The notes under the pieces were generated by a model, which was not told where the DNA came from, searched no databases, and saw only the letters and a list, made by a program, of their open reading frames with translations. Made by a program: the position numbers and the translations under genes. From Ruminococcus hominis (GTDB lineage Bacteria; Bacillota; Clostridia; Lachnospirales; Lachnospiraceae), in the NCBI RefSeq assembly GCF_014287355.1, contig NZ_JACOPE010000001.1, forward strand, positions 3,038,001 through 3,102,000: a stretch of DNA of 64,000 nucleotides, in the 5' to 3' direction. Positions within the stretch are counted from its first letter, which is position 1, and every line of letters begins with the position of its first letter. Positions 7,804 to 18,000 of the stretch are shown here, piece after piece.

Positions 7804-8058
7804 TTATTTATTCAATACCAATTCATTTCCCATATTCATCATTTTAAGCATTCCGCCAATCCATCCAGGAAATACTCCTGCATATCCGATGAATACGAAA
7901 AGCCATGTCATATTATCTAAAGCAACTCTGCTTACTACAAGCCAAAGTACTGCTCCGATTCCACACCAGCAAATGATATTCAAAAATAAAAATAATCTAA
8001 TTTTGCTCTCTCTTCCTAAATTTTTATCTTTACAGAAATCCCATATTTTTTTCATCAT
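7804..8058 (-). CDS. Small hypothetical membrane protein
   Basis: 84 residues with two hydrophobic segments, about 21-46 (FLFLNIICWCGIGAVLWLVV) and 52-70 (WLFVFIGYAGVFPGWIGGM), a charged N-terminus and a short tail. No family recognised. It precedes the spoIIID stump in the same direction and was probably the gene upstream of spoIIID before the insertion. Confidence 0.55.
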   Translation of the reverse strand: MMKKIWDFCKDKNLGRESKIRLFLFLNIICWCGIGAVLWLVVSRVALDNMTWLFVFIGYAGVFPGWIGGMLKMMNMGNELVLNK

Positions 8059-8164
8059 ATCATCTTCCTTCCCTTTCTACTTTGAAAGTTTAGCAAGCTG
8101 ACGTTAAATCAGATGTCTGTAAATGTTAAATCCATGTAATAGAATGTTAAATCTATTATTTGTA

Positions 8165-8243
8165 AAAAGAGCCACAAACTCCGTCCCTACCGGTTTCAAA
8201 AGAGCCACAAACTCCGTCCCTACCGGTTTATCCCTACCGGTTT
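8165..8243. repeat. GGGACGGAGTTT-type repeat, two and a half tandem copies
   Basis: A 32-bp unit containing CACAAACTCCGTCCCTACCG occurs at 8165-8196 and 8198-8229, then the last 13 bp again at 8231-8243. The block overlaps the stop codon and last codons of the alarmone synthetase gene. Its core resembles the long palindrome at 56657-56732. Confidence 0.75.
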
Positions 8244-9025
8244 ATCAAGTTCAGTAATCGTGTTGGCTTCTCCGGTTCTTTCGACTCTTGTTCCGACTGT
8301 ATAAGCATGTCTTTTACTTTCTGCATACGCTCATCCAGTGATGCACTGATTTCTGCACACTGACTCATCTCTTCTGCCAGAAATGCACTTTGTTCTTCGG
8401 AAATGTTTTTCTTATAACGGAGCTTATGCTCCAGACTTGCCCAGAAGTCCATAGCAATCGTTCGAAGCTGCACTTCTACTGTCACCATCCTTTTTCCTTC
8501 TTGAAGGAAAATCGGTGTTTGTATGATCAGGTGCAGGCTTCTATATCCGCTTGGTTTTGGATTTTTTATATAGTCTTTCTTCTCTAACAAAATAATATCA
8601 TCTTGACTCAGCAAACAATCTGCAAGCCTGTAAATATCATCTGGAAAAGAACAAATTACGCGAACCCCTGCGATATCCTGAATATTTTCCTCAATCGATG
8701 TCATTGTAAGCGGAATATTTTTTCTGCGGATTTTCTTTAGTAAACTGTCAAACGATTTTACTCTGGACTTAATATTTTCAATCGGATTTCGATCATACTC
8801 CAGTGAATATTCTTCGCTCAAAACCTTAAATTTTGTCTCAACCTCCATGATTGCACATTGATAATAAGACATTAATGTATCAAATGGTTTTTTATTTTTC
8901 TGAACAAACTCAATAAATTCGTCTGACAACAAATTGTTTCGTACAAAGTCTTCTTTTCTTTTTTCCAATTTGCTTTCGAGATTCCGTCTGTTTTCTGTTT
9001 TATTTTCAAAATTAAGTCTACCCAT
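8234..9025 (-). CDS. Small alarmone synthetase, RelA/SpoT-domain (p)ppGpp synthetase
   Basis: Cytosolic GTP pyrophosphokinase making (p)ppGpp. About 263 residues: a single RelA/SpoT synthetase domain with no HD hydrolase, TGS or ACT parts. Visible are DIAGVRVIC, the substrate loop KNPKPSGYRSLHL, and the EVQLRTIAMDFWASLEHKL motif. The type is RelQ/YjbM-like, probably a homotetramer. Start at the ATG at 9025 after AAGGTGAG; a GTG at 9034 is possible. The stop codon lies inside the GGGACGG repeat, which has shaped the last few codons. It follows a conserved hypothetical gene by about 20 bp. Confidence 0.9.
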   Translation of the reverse strand: MGRLNFENKTENRRNLESKLEKRKEDFVRNNLLSDEFIEFVQKNKKPFDTLMSYYQCAIMEVETKFKVLSEEYSLEYDRNPIENIKSRVKSFDSLLKKIRRKNIPLTMTSIEENIQDIAGVRVICSFPDDIYRLADCLLSQDDIILLEKKDYIKNPKPSGYRSLHLIIQTPIFLQEGKRMVTVEVQLRTIAMDFWASLEHKLRYKKNISEEQSAFLAEEMSQCAEISASLDERMQKVKDMLIQSEQESKEPEKPTRLLNLINR

Positions 9026-9043
9026 CAGACTCACCTTTTCCTT

Positions 9044-9445
9044 TTATTTCAGATACTGATCTAGGATTTTTCTCAACCCTTCCGGTGTATCTTTAACCCA
9101 AGTATCGAATGTCTTGCCCGTTCCTCGGATTGTTGTTCCTAATTCTATAAAAAATGTCGGAATGTCTGATTCTTTCATCACTCCCTGTGAATCACCGAAC
9201 ATGTTCTCTCCCGGCTGCTCACATCCATTTACATGGATTGTAAACACCGGTTCTACATTATTATCATTCTTTCTTGATTCCTCCGAACAATCTACTATCC
9301 CGAGCTGATATGTTCCGCAAGATGGAGTATCATCGTAAATAAGAATTCCCGGTAACACACCGTCTGCAAAGTTGTATGGTTTTACTGCCTCGTCAATCTC
9401 TGAAAGTACTTTCTGAAAACCACTTTTTTCTATCTCTTTCCCCAT
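9044..9445 (-). CDS. Conserved hypothetical protein
   Basis: 133 residues, soluble and acidic, no signal peptide. It contains two cysteines in motif-like settings (DTPSCGTYQLG and HVNGCEQPGENMFG) and ends in a helical, charged region. No family recognised. It is translated just ahead of the alarmone synthetase, with 18 bp between stop and start, so the two are probably co-expressed. Confidence 0.6.
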   Translation of the reverse strand: MGKEIEKSGFQKVLSEIDEAVKPYNFADGVLPGILIYDDTPSCGTYQLGIVDCSEESRKNDNNVEPVFTIHVNGCEQPGENMFGDSQGVMKESDIPTFFIELGTTIRGTGKTFDTWVKDTPEGLRKILDQYLK

Positions 9446-9498
9446 TTTTTCCTCCCGCTGCCTCTTCCTGTTTCTTAATTACTGCACAGAAACCATTA

Positions 9499-9669
9499 CT
9501 ATTCACTCCCGTGTCAATCACTACGCTGATTGACACGGAGGATGCACGTTTTATCTTGAACGGCATCTCGCCCATCGCCAAAGGCGATTTAAAATGGCGA
9601 GATGCGTTGCTGGTCACAGGTACTGTGAACAGTAACCAGAAATTAACTCTATCTTCCCCTATTCACTCC
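9499..9669. repeat. Three-hairpin block flanked by an 11-bp direct repeat (MITE-like)
   Basis: CTATTCACTCC occurs at 9499-9509 and 9659-9669. Between them are a hairpin with 12-bp arms (CCGTGTCAATCA, 9509-9538), a compound hairpin (GCATCTCGCC 9563-9572 with GGCGAGATGC 9596-9605 around ATCGCC-AAA-GGCGAT), and a small one (CACAG-GTA-CTGTG, 9615-9627). It could be a small non-autonomous insertion with a target duplication or a structured RNA. Confidence 0.5.
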
Positions 9670-9690
9670 TGGCAGTTTGACTTACAAGAA

Positions 9691-10566
9691 TTATGCAACT
9701 ACGATTGTATAATCTTTTATAAATTTTTCTCCTGCTTCCACTTTATTTACATTTGGTTTCTCGGATAACTCTGCATTAAATCCAACATTATCGCATCGTC
9801 CCATCCAAGGTTCCAAACATACAAATGGAGCTCCTTCTACTGACCAAATACCATAGTTCGGAAAGCCTGCGCTTCGAACTCCAACATATGGTGTTCCGTC
9901 CTTGTGGCACAGCCATGCTTCTTCAATCTGTCCATTGTCCACTACAAGTGCATCCTTTGCAAACAGCTTATCACTTAACGGATATGTTTCTTCACTCAAC
10001 TGCAACGTATGAACCTCATCTACATTTGCACATCCACAGCTTATATCGATTAAAACATACTCCAGCTTCTCTTTTCCCGGAACCTTTAATACATAGTCTG
10101 CTTTTGTTTCTTCTGGCTTTGCAAATCGAAATGCCGGATGTCCGCCAATTGTAAAATACATTGTTTCATCCCCGCAATTCTTAACCTGCCACTCTACTGT
10201 AAGTTCTTTCTTGTTCAGTTTGTAGTTAATATGCAATTCAAAATCAAACGGATAAACTTCTTTTGTCTCTTCTGAAGAACGTAACATAAAAGAAGCCTTT
10301 TCATTTGCAGCTTCAATACATGTAAATACATTGTCTCTTGCAAATCCATGCTGGGAAGTTGGATACTGAGTTCCGTTAATCAGTACTCTATTTTTATATG
10401 TCTTACCTACATTTGGAAATAAAACCGGTGAATGACGTTTCCAATAAACCGGATTCCCTTCCCACAAAATCTCATTGTCTTCTGTCTTGTCGTAAATTCG
10501 TGTTACTTCTGCCCCCATCTCTGCAATCTCTACACATAGAAATTCATTTTCCAACTTAACCGCCAT
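9691..10566 (-). CDS. Aldose 1-epimerase family protein (LacX-like)
   Basis: Cytosolic sugar mutarotase-like enzyme, 291 residues, of the LacX branch of the galactose mutarotase superfamily. Indicators are the N-terminal LENEFLCVEIAEMGAEV, HSPVLFPNVGK, the conserved SQHGFARD and GGHPAFRF histidine motifs and a late CLEPWMGRCD. These proteins interconvert anomers of hexoses or hexose phosphates; the substrate here is unknown. It stands alone between the hairpin block and the trigger-factor-like lipoprotein gene. The start follows AGGAGG. Confidence 0.88.
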   Translation of the reverse strand: MAVKLENEFLCVEIAEMGAEVTRIYDKTEDNEILWEGNPVYWKRHSPVLFPNVGKTYKNRVLINGTQYPTSQHGFARDNVFTCIEAANEKASFMLRSSEETKEVYPFDFELHINYKLNKKELTVEWQVKNCGDETMYFTIGGHPAFRFAKPEETKADYVLKVPGKEKLEYVLIDISCGCANVDEVHTLQLSEETYPLSDKLFAKDALVVDNGQIEEAWLCHKDGTPYVGVRSAGFPNYGIWSVEGAPFVCLEPWMGRCDNVGFNAELSEKPNVNKVEAGEKFIKDYTIVVA

Positions 10567-10619
10567 TCGTAATTCCTCCTAACTCTTTACCCTATCTACA
10601 TTTTTATTTTTCCGATAAA

Positions 10620-11723
10620 CTACTTATCACTTGAAGAGCCATCTGTTGAATTATCTGTACTTGCTGCCTCTACCTGCACACTGCTTTCCAACAAATAATT
10701 CGCTACAGCCTCCTGAAGGATTGTTGCACGGATTGTATCTTCATCATATGCTTTTCTAAATGCATCTACATCTTCATATCCGGCTTTTTCTGCATATTCT
10801 TCTACTTTCTTTTCATATTCTTTATCAGAAGGCTCCAGTTTCTTTTTCTTTGCAAGTAATTCACATGCCAGTTTTTTCTTTACTGACTCCTCTGCAACTT
10901 CTTTTGCTTTCTTTTTAAAATCATCCTCTGTCATATTCATATACGTCTCAAGGAAATCCGCAAGCTCCATACCATACTGCTGTGCATATGCCGTATAATA
11001 GTCTTCCACTGCCTGATATTCTTTGTCTATATCTCCATCTGGATATTTCTTCACCTCAACCTGTTCGCTCAATGCTTCTAAAACCTCTGACTGAAGCTGA
11101 CTCTGTCTCGTAGACTCATTGTTCTCTTTCATCTTCGTACGGATTTCTTCTTTGAATTCTTCTACAGTCTCTGCTGTATCACTATTCTGTTTTACCCACT
11201 CGTCTGTAATCTCTGTATCATCACTTACTTCATAAATTCCATTTAACGTAATACTAAATGTCGCAACCTTACCTGCCAGAGTACTTTCAGAATAATCATC
11301 CGGGAACTTCACTTCGATATCAAACTTGTCCCCTTTCTTATGACCGATGATCTGCTCTTCAAATCCTTTGTAATCTCCATTTGCCCCAATGTATGTTCCA
11401 GATCCGATTTTTAAAGATGCACCGGATGCTGTTCCTCCGTCAAATGCTTTTCCATCAACTTTACCAACAAAATCAATGTCTACTGTATCCCCATCCTGTG
11501 CGGCACGATCTGTTATCTCTGTTTTTAACGGTGCTGCAGTAAGATAGCTCTTTACTGTATTCTCTACAGTTTCATCTGTCACCTCTGTTTTCTCAACCTC
11601 TGTTATCTCCAACCCTTTATATTTATTAATCGTAACGTACTCATCGGACATTGTATTTCCACATCCAGCCATAGATATTGTCATCACTGCCGCTAAAGTA
11701 AGTGCTACTAATTTTTTCTTCAT
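10620..11723 (-). CDS. Trigger-factor-like lipoprotein with FKBP-type PPIase domain
   Basis: 367 residues. Signal peptide with lipobox SMAGC (Cys about residue 21) predicts a lipoprotein on the outer face of the membrane. Residues about 65-165 form an FKBP-type peptidyl-prolyl isomerase domain (DGDTVDIDFVGKVDG, GFEEQIIGHKKGD, AGKVATFSITL), followed by a long charged helical region like the trigger factor C-terminal chaperone arms. The ribosome-binding N-terminal domain is replaced by the signal peptide, so the likely job is folding of exported proteins. Ser/Thr-rich tail. Confidence 0.85.
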   Translation of the reverse strand: MKKKLVALTLAAVMTISMAGCGNTMSDEYVTINKYKGLEITEVEKTEVTDETVENTVKSYLTAAPLKTEITDRAAQDGDTVDIDFVGKVDGKAFDGGTASGASLKIGSGTYIGANGDYKGFEEQIIGHKKGDKFDIEVKFPDDYSESTLAGKVATFSITLNGIYEVSDDTEITDEWVKQNSDTAETVEEFKEEIRTKMKENNESTRQSQLQSEVLEALSEQVEVKKYPDGDIDKEYQAVEDYYTAYAQQYGMELADFLETYMNMTEDDFKKKAKEVAEESVKKKLACELLAKKKKLEPSDKEYEKKVEEYAEKAGYEDVDAFRKAYDEDTIRATILQEAVANYLLESSVQVEAASTDNSTDGSSSDK

Positions 11724-11969
11724 TTTAAATTCACCTCATGATTTATTTATATGACCCATACAAGCCAAAACATATGCTTACATTGTACCATACTTTATTT
11801 TAGAATAAAAGTTGGAACACTGTTTAAACACACCTTTTTCCTTTATCTTTTACCCGATTTCTGCACTTGTTTTACTTGCGCTTCACTCTAAACAATGATA
11901 CAATACTAAATGCATAATTGCGGATTTCTTGATATCCGCTCTACATTTAATTTAATAGGAGGGTTTGTC

Positions 11970-12443
11970 GTGAGTACAGGAATGATTGTAATGCTGGTAA
12001 TTCTTGCCGTACTGATCATTGCATTAGTTGCACTGTATTTTTTTGGAAAGAAAGCTGAGAAAAAACAGGCTGAACAGAAAGCACAGATGGATGCGATGGC
12101 TCAGACCATGAATATGTTGATTATCGATAAGGGAAAGATGAAATTAAAAGATGCAGGTTTTCCTTCTGTCGTTATTGAAAATACACCAAAGTATCTTCGT
12201 CGTTCAAAGGTGCCTGTTGTAAAAGCAAAGGTTGGACCTAAGATTATGACTTTCATGTGCGATGCACAGGTATTTCCACTGGTTCCAGTAAAGAAAGAAG
12301 TCAAAGCTGTTGTCAGCGGAATCTACATTACAAGCGTAAGAGGTGTTCGTGGTCCTTTGGAAACACCACCTAAAAAGAAGAAATTCATGGATCGCTTTAA
12401 GAAAGACAATAAGACTAACACAAAAAGTAAAAACAAAAAATAA
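11970..12443 (+). CDS. Conserved single-pass membrane protein
   Basis: 157 residues from a GTG at 11970, chosen because AGGAGG sits 7 bp upstream; an in-frame ATG at 11910 has no ribosome site. One N-terminal membrane segment (residues about 5-26), a basic helical linker (KKAEKKQAEQKAQ), a compact middle domain and a strongly basic lysine-rich tail. No family recognised. Single gene with its own terminator. Confidence 0.65.
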   Translation: MSTGMIVMLVILAVLIIALVALYFFGKKAEKKQAEQKAQMDAMAQTMNMLIIDKGKMKLKDAGFPSVVIENTPKYLRRSKVPVVKAKVGPKIMTFMCDAQVFPLVPVKKEVKAVVSGIYITSVRGVRGPLETPPKKKKFMDRFKKDNKTNTKSKNKK

Positions 12444-12449
12444 AACACT

Positions 12450-12487
12450 GGACAAGGATGATTCACATTTCACCCTTGTCCATTTTT
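12450..12487 (+). terminator. Intrinsic terminator
   Basis: GGACAAGG (12450-12457) pairs with CCTTGTCC (12474-12481) followed by ATTTTTATT. Confidence 0.75.
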
Positions 12488-12509
12488 ATTACTTTAACAT
12501 ATGCATTTC

Positions 12510-12986
12510 TTATATTTCTGTCGCTCCTGCGATGTTTGCCCTATAATCTGACTTAGAAATAATATTCATTTTAATTCTGCTGTCTGCTACGGCCTCATGA
12601 TTCACATGAAGTTCATAATCAATCAGAATATCTATTCTGTTCTCTTTTATATCAACCTTCATCTCTTTTGTATTCACTCCGACAAGCATCTGTCCATATG
12701 GAGTAGAATAATAGGTCTGGTTCTTTTTATTTTTTTCAAAGATCATGTGTGCATTGGAAACACCAGATTTCATAATTTCCACAACTTGATCTTCTGTAAT
12801 TTTTAATTTATTTTTTATGGTGCCTGACACTCCTTCTACCGGCTCATCATATACTATATAATGTTTTCCGTTACGGAAATAATAGTTGGCAGGATTCACC
12901 ACTTCAATGGCTTCGTTTTCCTCTTCTGCCTCCTGCATAACATCGGTATGAAGTCCTGAAATGCTCACCAATACATCTTTTGTCAT
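12510..12986 (-). CDS. DUF1934 domain protein (YwiB-like)
   Basis: 158 residues matching the DUF1934 family of small calycin-like beta-barrel proteins: an N-terminal VLVSISGLH, YYFRNGKHYIVYDEP, and the middle TYYSTPYGQMLVGVNT typical of the family. Function unknown. It starts 3 bp after the murI stop and is probably co-transcribed with it, a common Firmicute arrangement. Confidence 0.8.
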   Translation of the reverse strand: MTKDVLVSISGLHTDVMQEAEEENEAIEVVNPANYYFRNGKHYIVYDEPVEGVSGTIKNKLKITEDQVVEIMKSGVSNAHMIFEKNKKNQTYYSTPYGQMLVGVNTKEMKVDIKENRIDILIDYELHVNHEAVADSRIKMNIISKSDYRANIAGATEI

Positions 12987-12989
12987 CTT

Positions 12990-13814
12990 TTAATACTCCT
13001 CTATATTGACTACATTAGTCTCTGGCACATCAAATGGCATCACCGTATTTGCAAATTGTCTAAACTTCTCTGCCGTATCACTTACGTAAAATTCGTAATG
13101 ACTATGCATCTTTGAACGATCATTTGCCATATTTCCTTCTTTTAACAATTGTTTCAGATCCATCGCAGTCTCGTATGCCGGATTTACAATCTGAATACGC
13201 TCTCCCATATAACTGCGTATCTTTGAACGAAGTAATGGATAATGTGTACACCCTAGAATCATCGCATCAATATCTGATTCTTTCATGGATTGTAAATAAT
13301 ACTCGATAATTTCTTCTGTCACGACATGTTCTTTAAATCCTTCTTCTACAAGTGGCACAAATAATGGACATGCCTTTTCAATCACTTGAATATCAGGGTT
13401 CATTCCTTGTATGATTTTTGTGTACATACCGCTCTGAACTGTAGCGTCAGTCCCGATAACTCCTACTTTGTTATCTTGTGTCGCCTCCACCGCTGCTCTT
13501 GCTCCCGGAATTACCACTCCGATAATCGGCACATCAAACTCATGTCTTACTGCATCTAATGCAAGTGCACTTGCTGTATTACAGGCAATCACAATCGCCT
13601 TAACATCTTTTGTTTTTAAAAAGCGAATAATCTGCTCTGAAAATCGAATGATCGTATTTTTCGACTTGCTTCCGTATGGTACACGAGCCGTATCCCCAAA
13701 ATATACGATATTTTCATCCGGCAATTGTCTGACGATCTCTCTTACTACTGTAAGCCCGCCAACCCCGGAATCAAACACTCCAATCGGTGCTGAATTTTTA
13801 CACTTATCATTCAC
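12990..13814 (-). CDS. murI: Glutamate racemase
   Basis: Cytosolic cofactor-independent enzyme converting L- to D-glutamate for peptidoglycan. 274 residues, normal length. The two catalytic cysteines are in ACNTAS (about residue 77) and GCTHYP (about residue 190); the N-terminal IGVFDSGVGGLTV and YFGDTARVPYG are diagnostic. Tight with the downstream DUF1934 gene. Confidence 0.96.
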   Translation of the reverse strand: MNDKCKNSAPIGVFDSGVGGLTVVREIVRQLPDENIVYFGDTARVPYGSKSKNTIIRFSEQIIRFLKTKDVKAIVIACNTASALALDAVRHEFDVPIIGVVIPGARAAVEATQDNKVGVIGTDATVQSGMYTKIIQGMNPDIQVIEKACPLFVPLVEEGFKEHVVTEEIIEYYLQSMKESDIDAMILGCTHYPLLRSKIRSYMGERIQIVNPAYETAMDLKQLLKEGNMANDRSKMHSHYEFYVSDTAEKFRQFANTVMPFDVPETNVVNIEEY

Positions 13815-13939
13815 TATATCTATCTCCCACTCTAATCGTTTTATGGTTTACTATATTCGTTCTGCTATATTCGTGTAATCTGAAACAGAACTGTTCTTAT
13901 ATATTATACCATTCATCACATCTCCGCAAGTATTGTAAT

Positions 13940-13986
13940 GAAAAAGAGGATGACAAGCCTCTCAATGCTTCATCATCCTCTTTTTT
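13940..13986 (-). terminator. Terminator downstream of pfkA
   Basis: AAAAAGAGGATGA and TCATCCTCTTTTTT form a strong hairpin with T/A flanks on both sides. Confidence 0.75.
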
Positions 13987-14002
13987 ATCATGTTCACTTT
14001 TC

Positions 14003-15013
14003 TTACAGTGCAAGAGTTTTAGAAATCTCATACTGATGTGCCGGGATTTCTTTTTTCATAGACAATGCTTCATTGATATCAAAATCAATAAACTCACCAT
14101 GTCTGTATCCAACAACACGATTTGACTTACCTTCCATAAGAAGCTCTACTGCCTTTGCTCCCATTACAGATGCATATACACGGTCTTTACATGTCGGGCT
14201 TCCACCACGCTGCATGTGTCCAAGAATTGTTGCTCTTGTCTCAATTCCTGTTGCCTCTTCAATTCTCTTAGCCATATTGATAGAATCTCCAACACCTTCT
14301 GCATTGATAATGATGTAGTTCTTCTTACCGCGTTTCTTACATTCCATAATATCATCGATCATAGACTGCTCATCATAATCATGTTCTTCTGGAAGTAAAA
14401 TTTTCTCTGCACCGTTGGCAATACCACACCACAATGCAAGGTAACCTGCACCACGACCCATAACCTCAATGATACTGCAACGCTCATGAGATGTGGATGT
14501 ATCACGTACTTTATCAATTGCTTCCATAGCTGTGTTAACAGCTGTATCAAATCCGATTGTATAATCTGTACATGCAATATCCAAATCAATTGTTCCCGGA
14601 AGACCGATTGTTCTAACACCTAAGTTAGCCAGCTTCTGTGCTCCTGCAAATGATCCGTCTCCACCGATTACAACAAGACCATCAATACCATATTTTTTAC
14701 AGATTGCTGCTGCTTTCTGCTGTCCTTCTTCTGTACGCATTGTCTGACAACGAGCTGTCTGAAGAATTGTACCACCACGCTGAATTGTATCAGCTACATC
14801 ACGTGCTGTTAATTCAATGATCTCTTCTTTTAATAATCCATGATATCCTCTGCGGATTCCACATACTCGGATTCCATTTGCTATAGCTGTTCTTACTACA
14901 GCACGAATTGCTGCATTCATTCCCGGTGCATCTCCGCCACTTGTCAGTACACCAATTGTACGCACGCGGTCTTCAATCTGTTCTAATTCTTCTTTTCTGT
15001 TTTTTTCTGCCAT
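14003..15013 (-). CDS. pfkA: 6-phosphofructokinase, ATP-type
   Basis: Glycolytic kinase converting fructose 6-phosphate to the 1,6-bisphosphate. Start set at the ATG at 15013 (MAEKNRKEE) behind AGGTGG rather than the upstream ATG at 15070. Motifs: TSGGDAPGMNAAIR at the N-terminus, GGDGSFAGA (Gly of the ATP type), the catalytic loop PGTIDLDI with both aspartates, and IEVMGRGAGYLAL. The usual TIDND is TIDLD here. The N-terminus carries about 20 extra residues before the core. It follows dnaE in the same direction, the common dnaE-pfkA order of Clostridia. Confidence 0.94.
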   Translation of the reverse strand: MAEKNRKEELEQIEDRVRTIGVLTSGGDAPGMNAAIRAVVRTAIANGIRVCGIRRGYHGLLKEEIIELTARDVADTIQRGGTILQTARCQTMRTEEGQQKAAAICKKYGIDGLVVIGGDGSFAGAQKLANLGVRTIGLPGTIDLDIACTDYTIGFDTAVNTAMEAIDKVRDTSTSHERCSIIEVMGRGAGYLALWCGIANGAEKILLPEEHDYDEQSMIDDIMECKKRGKKNYIIINAEGVGDSINMAKRIEEATGIETRATILGHMQRGGSPTCKDRVYASVMGAKAVELLMEGKSNRVVGYRHGEFIDFDINEALSMKKEIPAHQYEISKTLAL

Positions 15014-15091
15014 TTTGATTGTCCACCTTTCAAAATAATAATCCCTTAAAGTTTGCTTATTTTTTAACACTCTAGAGTTATTCTAAACTAT

Positions 15092-18000
15092 TTATATCTT
15101 GTTTTCAATAGTCTTTTCGACCACTTTTACACGTTTTTCGCCATAATGATTCATCAATTTGCTAAGTACCTGCGGTGCAATCTGTATATTCCTATTCTTT
15201 GGAAGGCGTTTTACAGCCCGTTCTGCCTGACAATAAATAATAACTTCGTCTTCCCCTTCGGAATCTGCAAGATATCCATATACGATCTGTTCGTTTTTTA
15301 AATAATCCGCTTTATCCGGAAATTGAATCCATAACTCCCTCTTTATCTGATTGAAAGGAACTACTTTCTCACATATCAATTTACTTGGTTTATCATCTTC
15401 TTCTGACACGCGCCCTTTGATAAACACTTTCCTGTCTACTTCTAAGAGATTCCTGTTTTTTTCGTAATCGCGCGGAAACACAACAACCTCAACCGTTCCA
15501 AGCAAATCCTCCAATGTTACGAATGCCATCATCTGATTTGTCTTTGTAGCCTTCATCGTTTTTTCTGTAATGAAACCACCAATGATTTCTCTTGCTCCAT
15601 CGTGTACTTTAGAATGATTGCTTTCTTCGTCTAACTGGAAATCCAATGTCGTTGCTGAGATAGCCTTCTGCCACTGCTCTTCATATTCTTCCAACGGATG
15701 TCCGCTAATATACACACCTAAGACTTCTTTTTCAAAGGCAAGCTTTGTTTCTTTCGCATATTCTCCCACTTTCGGAAGCTGGATCTGAAAATCACTCTTT
15801 TCTTCTTCACTGACCAGATCAAATAAACTCATCTGCCCTGTCATAGAGTATTTCTTTTCCTGATTGACATGATCTACTATCTGAATGTAAATGCTCATGA
15901 ACTGTTTTCTCGTTCCGCCAAGACAATCCAGTGCACCTGCCTTGATAAAATTCTCAATCGCACGTTTATTTAATGCTTCTCTGGTCGACATACGACTGAT
16001 AAAATCTTCCAGATTCTTAAACTCACCATATTCTTTACGTTCTTCTACAATTGTCTGAATAATCGGTTTTCCAATACTTTTAATTGCAGCCAGACCATAA
16101 CGGATATTTCCTTCATCAACTGAGAAGTCCGCATACCCACGATTTATATCCGGTGGCAGAATCTTAATATTCATTTGACGGCATGCATAGATATAAGCTG
16201 CAACCTTGGAAGGATTTTCAATCACAGATGTCATAAGTGCAGCCATATATTCTACCGGATAATAGTATTTTAAAAATGCTGTCTGATATGAGACAACCGC
16301 ATAAGCTGCCGCATGGGATTTGTTAAATGCGTATTTTGCAAAATCAATCATTTCATCATAGATTTTATTTGCTGTTTTCTCGTCAATTCCATTCTTGATA
16401 CATCCAGGTACACCTGTTTCTTCATCTCCATACACAAAGATCTGTCGTTCTTTCTGCATGACATCGCCTTTTTTCTTTGACATTGCCCTTCGCAGTAAAT
16501 CACTTCGCCCCAGTGTATATCCTGCCAGTGCCTGTACAATCTGCATAACCTGTTCCTGATATACGATACAACCATATGTCGGTGCAAGGATTGGTTCCAG
16601 TTGTGGACAATCATAAGTGATGGAAGATGCATCATTTTTACCCTTGATATACTGTGGAATGAAATCCATCGGACCCGGACGATATAGTGAGATTCCTGCA
16701 ATGATATCTTCCAGGCTATGTGGTTTCAATTCCTTCATAAATCCCTTCATCCCGGCACTTTCTAACTGGAATATACCATCTGTCTTACCTGTTCCGATAT
16801 AATCTAAAACCGCCTGATCATTGTAATCTATCTTATCAATCTGAAAATCCGGATTCTTTTGCTTTGCCAGATTCACCGCATTCTGAATTACCGTTAATGT
16901 ACGAAGTCCCAGGAAATCCATTTTCAAAAGCCCAAGTTCTTCCAGTGTTGTCATTGTAAACTGTGTCACGATCGTTCCATCTGATGCTCTTGACAATGGT
17001 ACATATTCATCCACCGACTTCTGACTGATCACAACACCTGCCGCATGCATTGAACTGTGTCTCGGCAAGCCCTCCAGTCTCTTACACATATCTATCAGAT
17101 ATTTTACCTGTTCATCTGATTCATATGTACTTCTAAGCTCCGAATTCATTTTTAAAGCCTTATCAATCGTAATATTTAACTCCTGCGGTATCATCTTTGC
17201 AATATTGTCAACAAATGCGTATGGAAGATCCATAACACGACCCACATCACGAATTACTCCTCTTGCTGCCAGTGTACCAAATGTAACGATTTGTACCACA
17301 CGGTCTTTTCCATATTTACGCATAACATAATCAATTACCTCCGGACGACGTTCAAAACAAAAGTCCACGTCAATATCGGGCATGGATACACGCTCTGGGT
17401 TTAGGAATCGCTCAAACAGAAGTTGATAGCGCATCGGATCAATATTCGTAATTTCAAGACAGTATGACACAATACTTCCGGCTGCTGACCCACGTCCCGG
17501 TCCTACCGCAATATCATGTCTTTTCGCATAATTAATGAAATCCCACACAATCAGGAAATAGTCCACATATCCCATATGCTGAATCGTATCCAGCTCATAT
17601 TTCAATCGCTCCCTCAATTCTTCCGGTGGGTTCTCATATCGTCTCTCCAGACCTTCATAACACAGCTTATTGAGATATTCCCACGATGTCATGCCATCCG
17701 GCACATCGTATTTCGGCAGTTTTGTCACACCAAATTCAATCTCTACATCACAGCGGTCTGCTATTTTCTGAGTATTCTCCAGTGCCTGCAATGCATATGG
17801 GAACAGATTTGCCATCTCTTCCGGTGATTTCACATAATACTGCCCGCCTTCGTAACGCATACGATTTTCATCCTGTAATTTCTTGCCGGTCTGTATACAT
17901 AACAAAATATCGTGTGGTTTCTCATCTTCCGCATAAGTGTAATGCACATCATTCGTCGCCACAAGCTCAATGCCAAGCTCTTCTGACATCTGTAACAATC

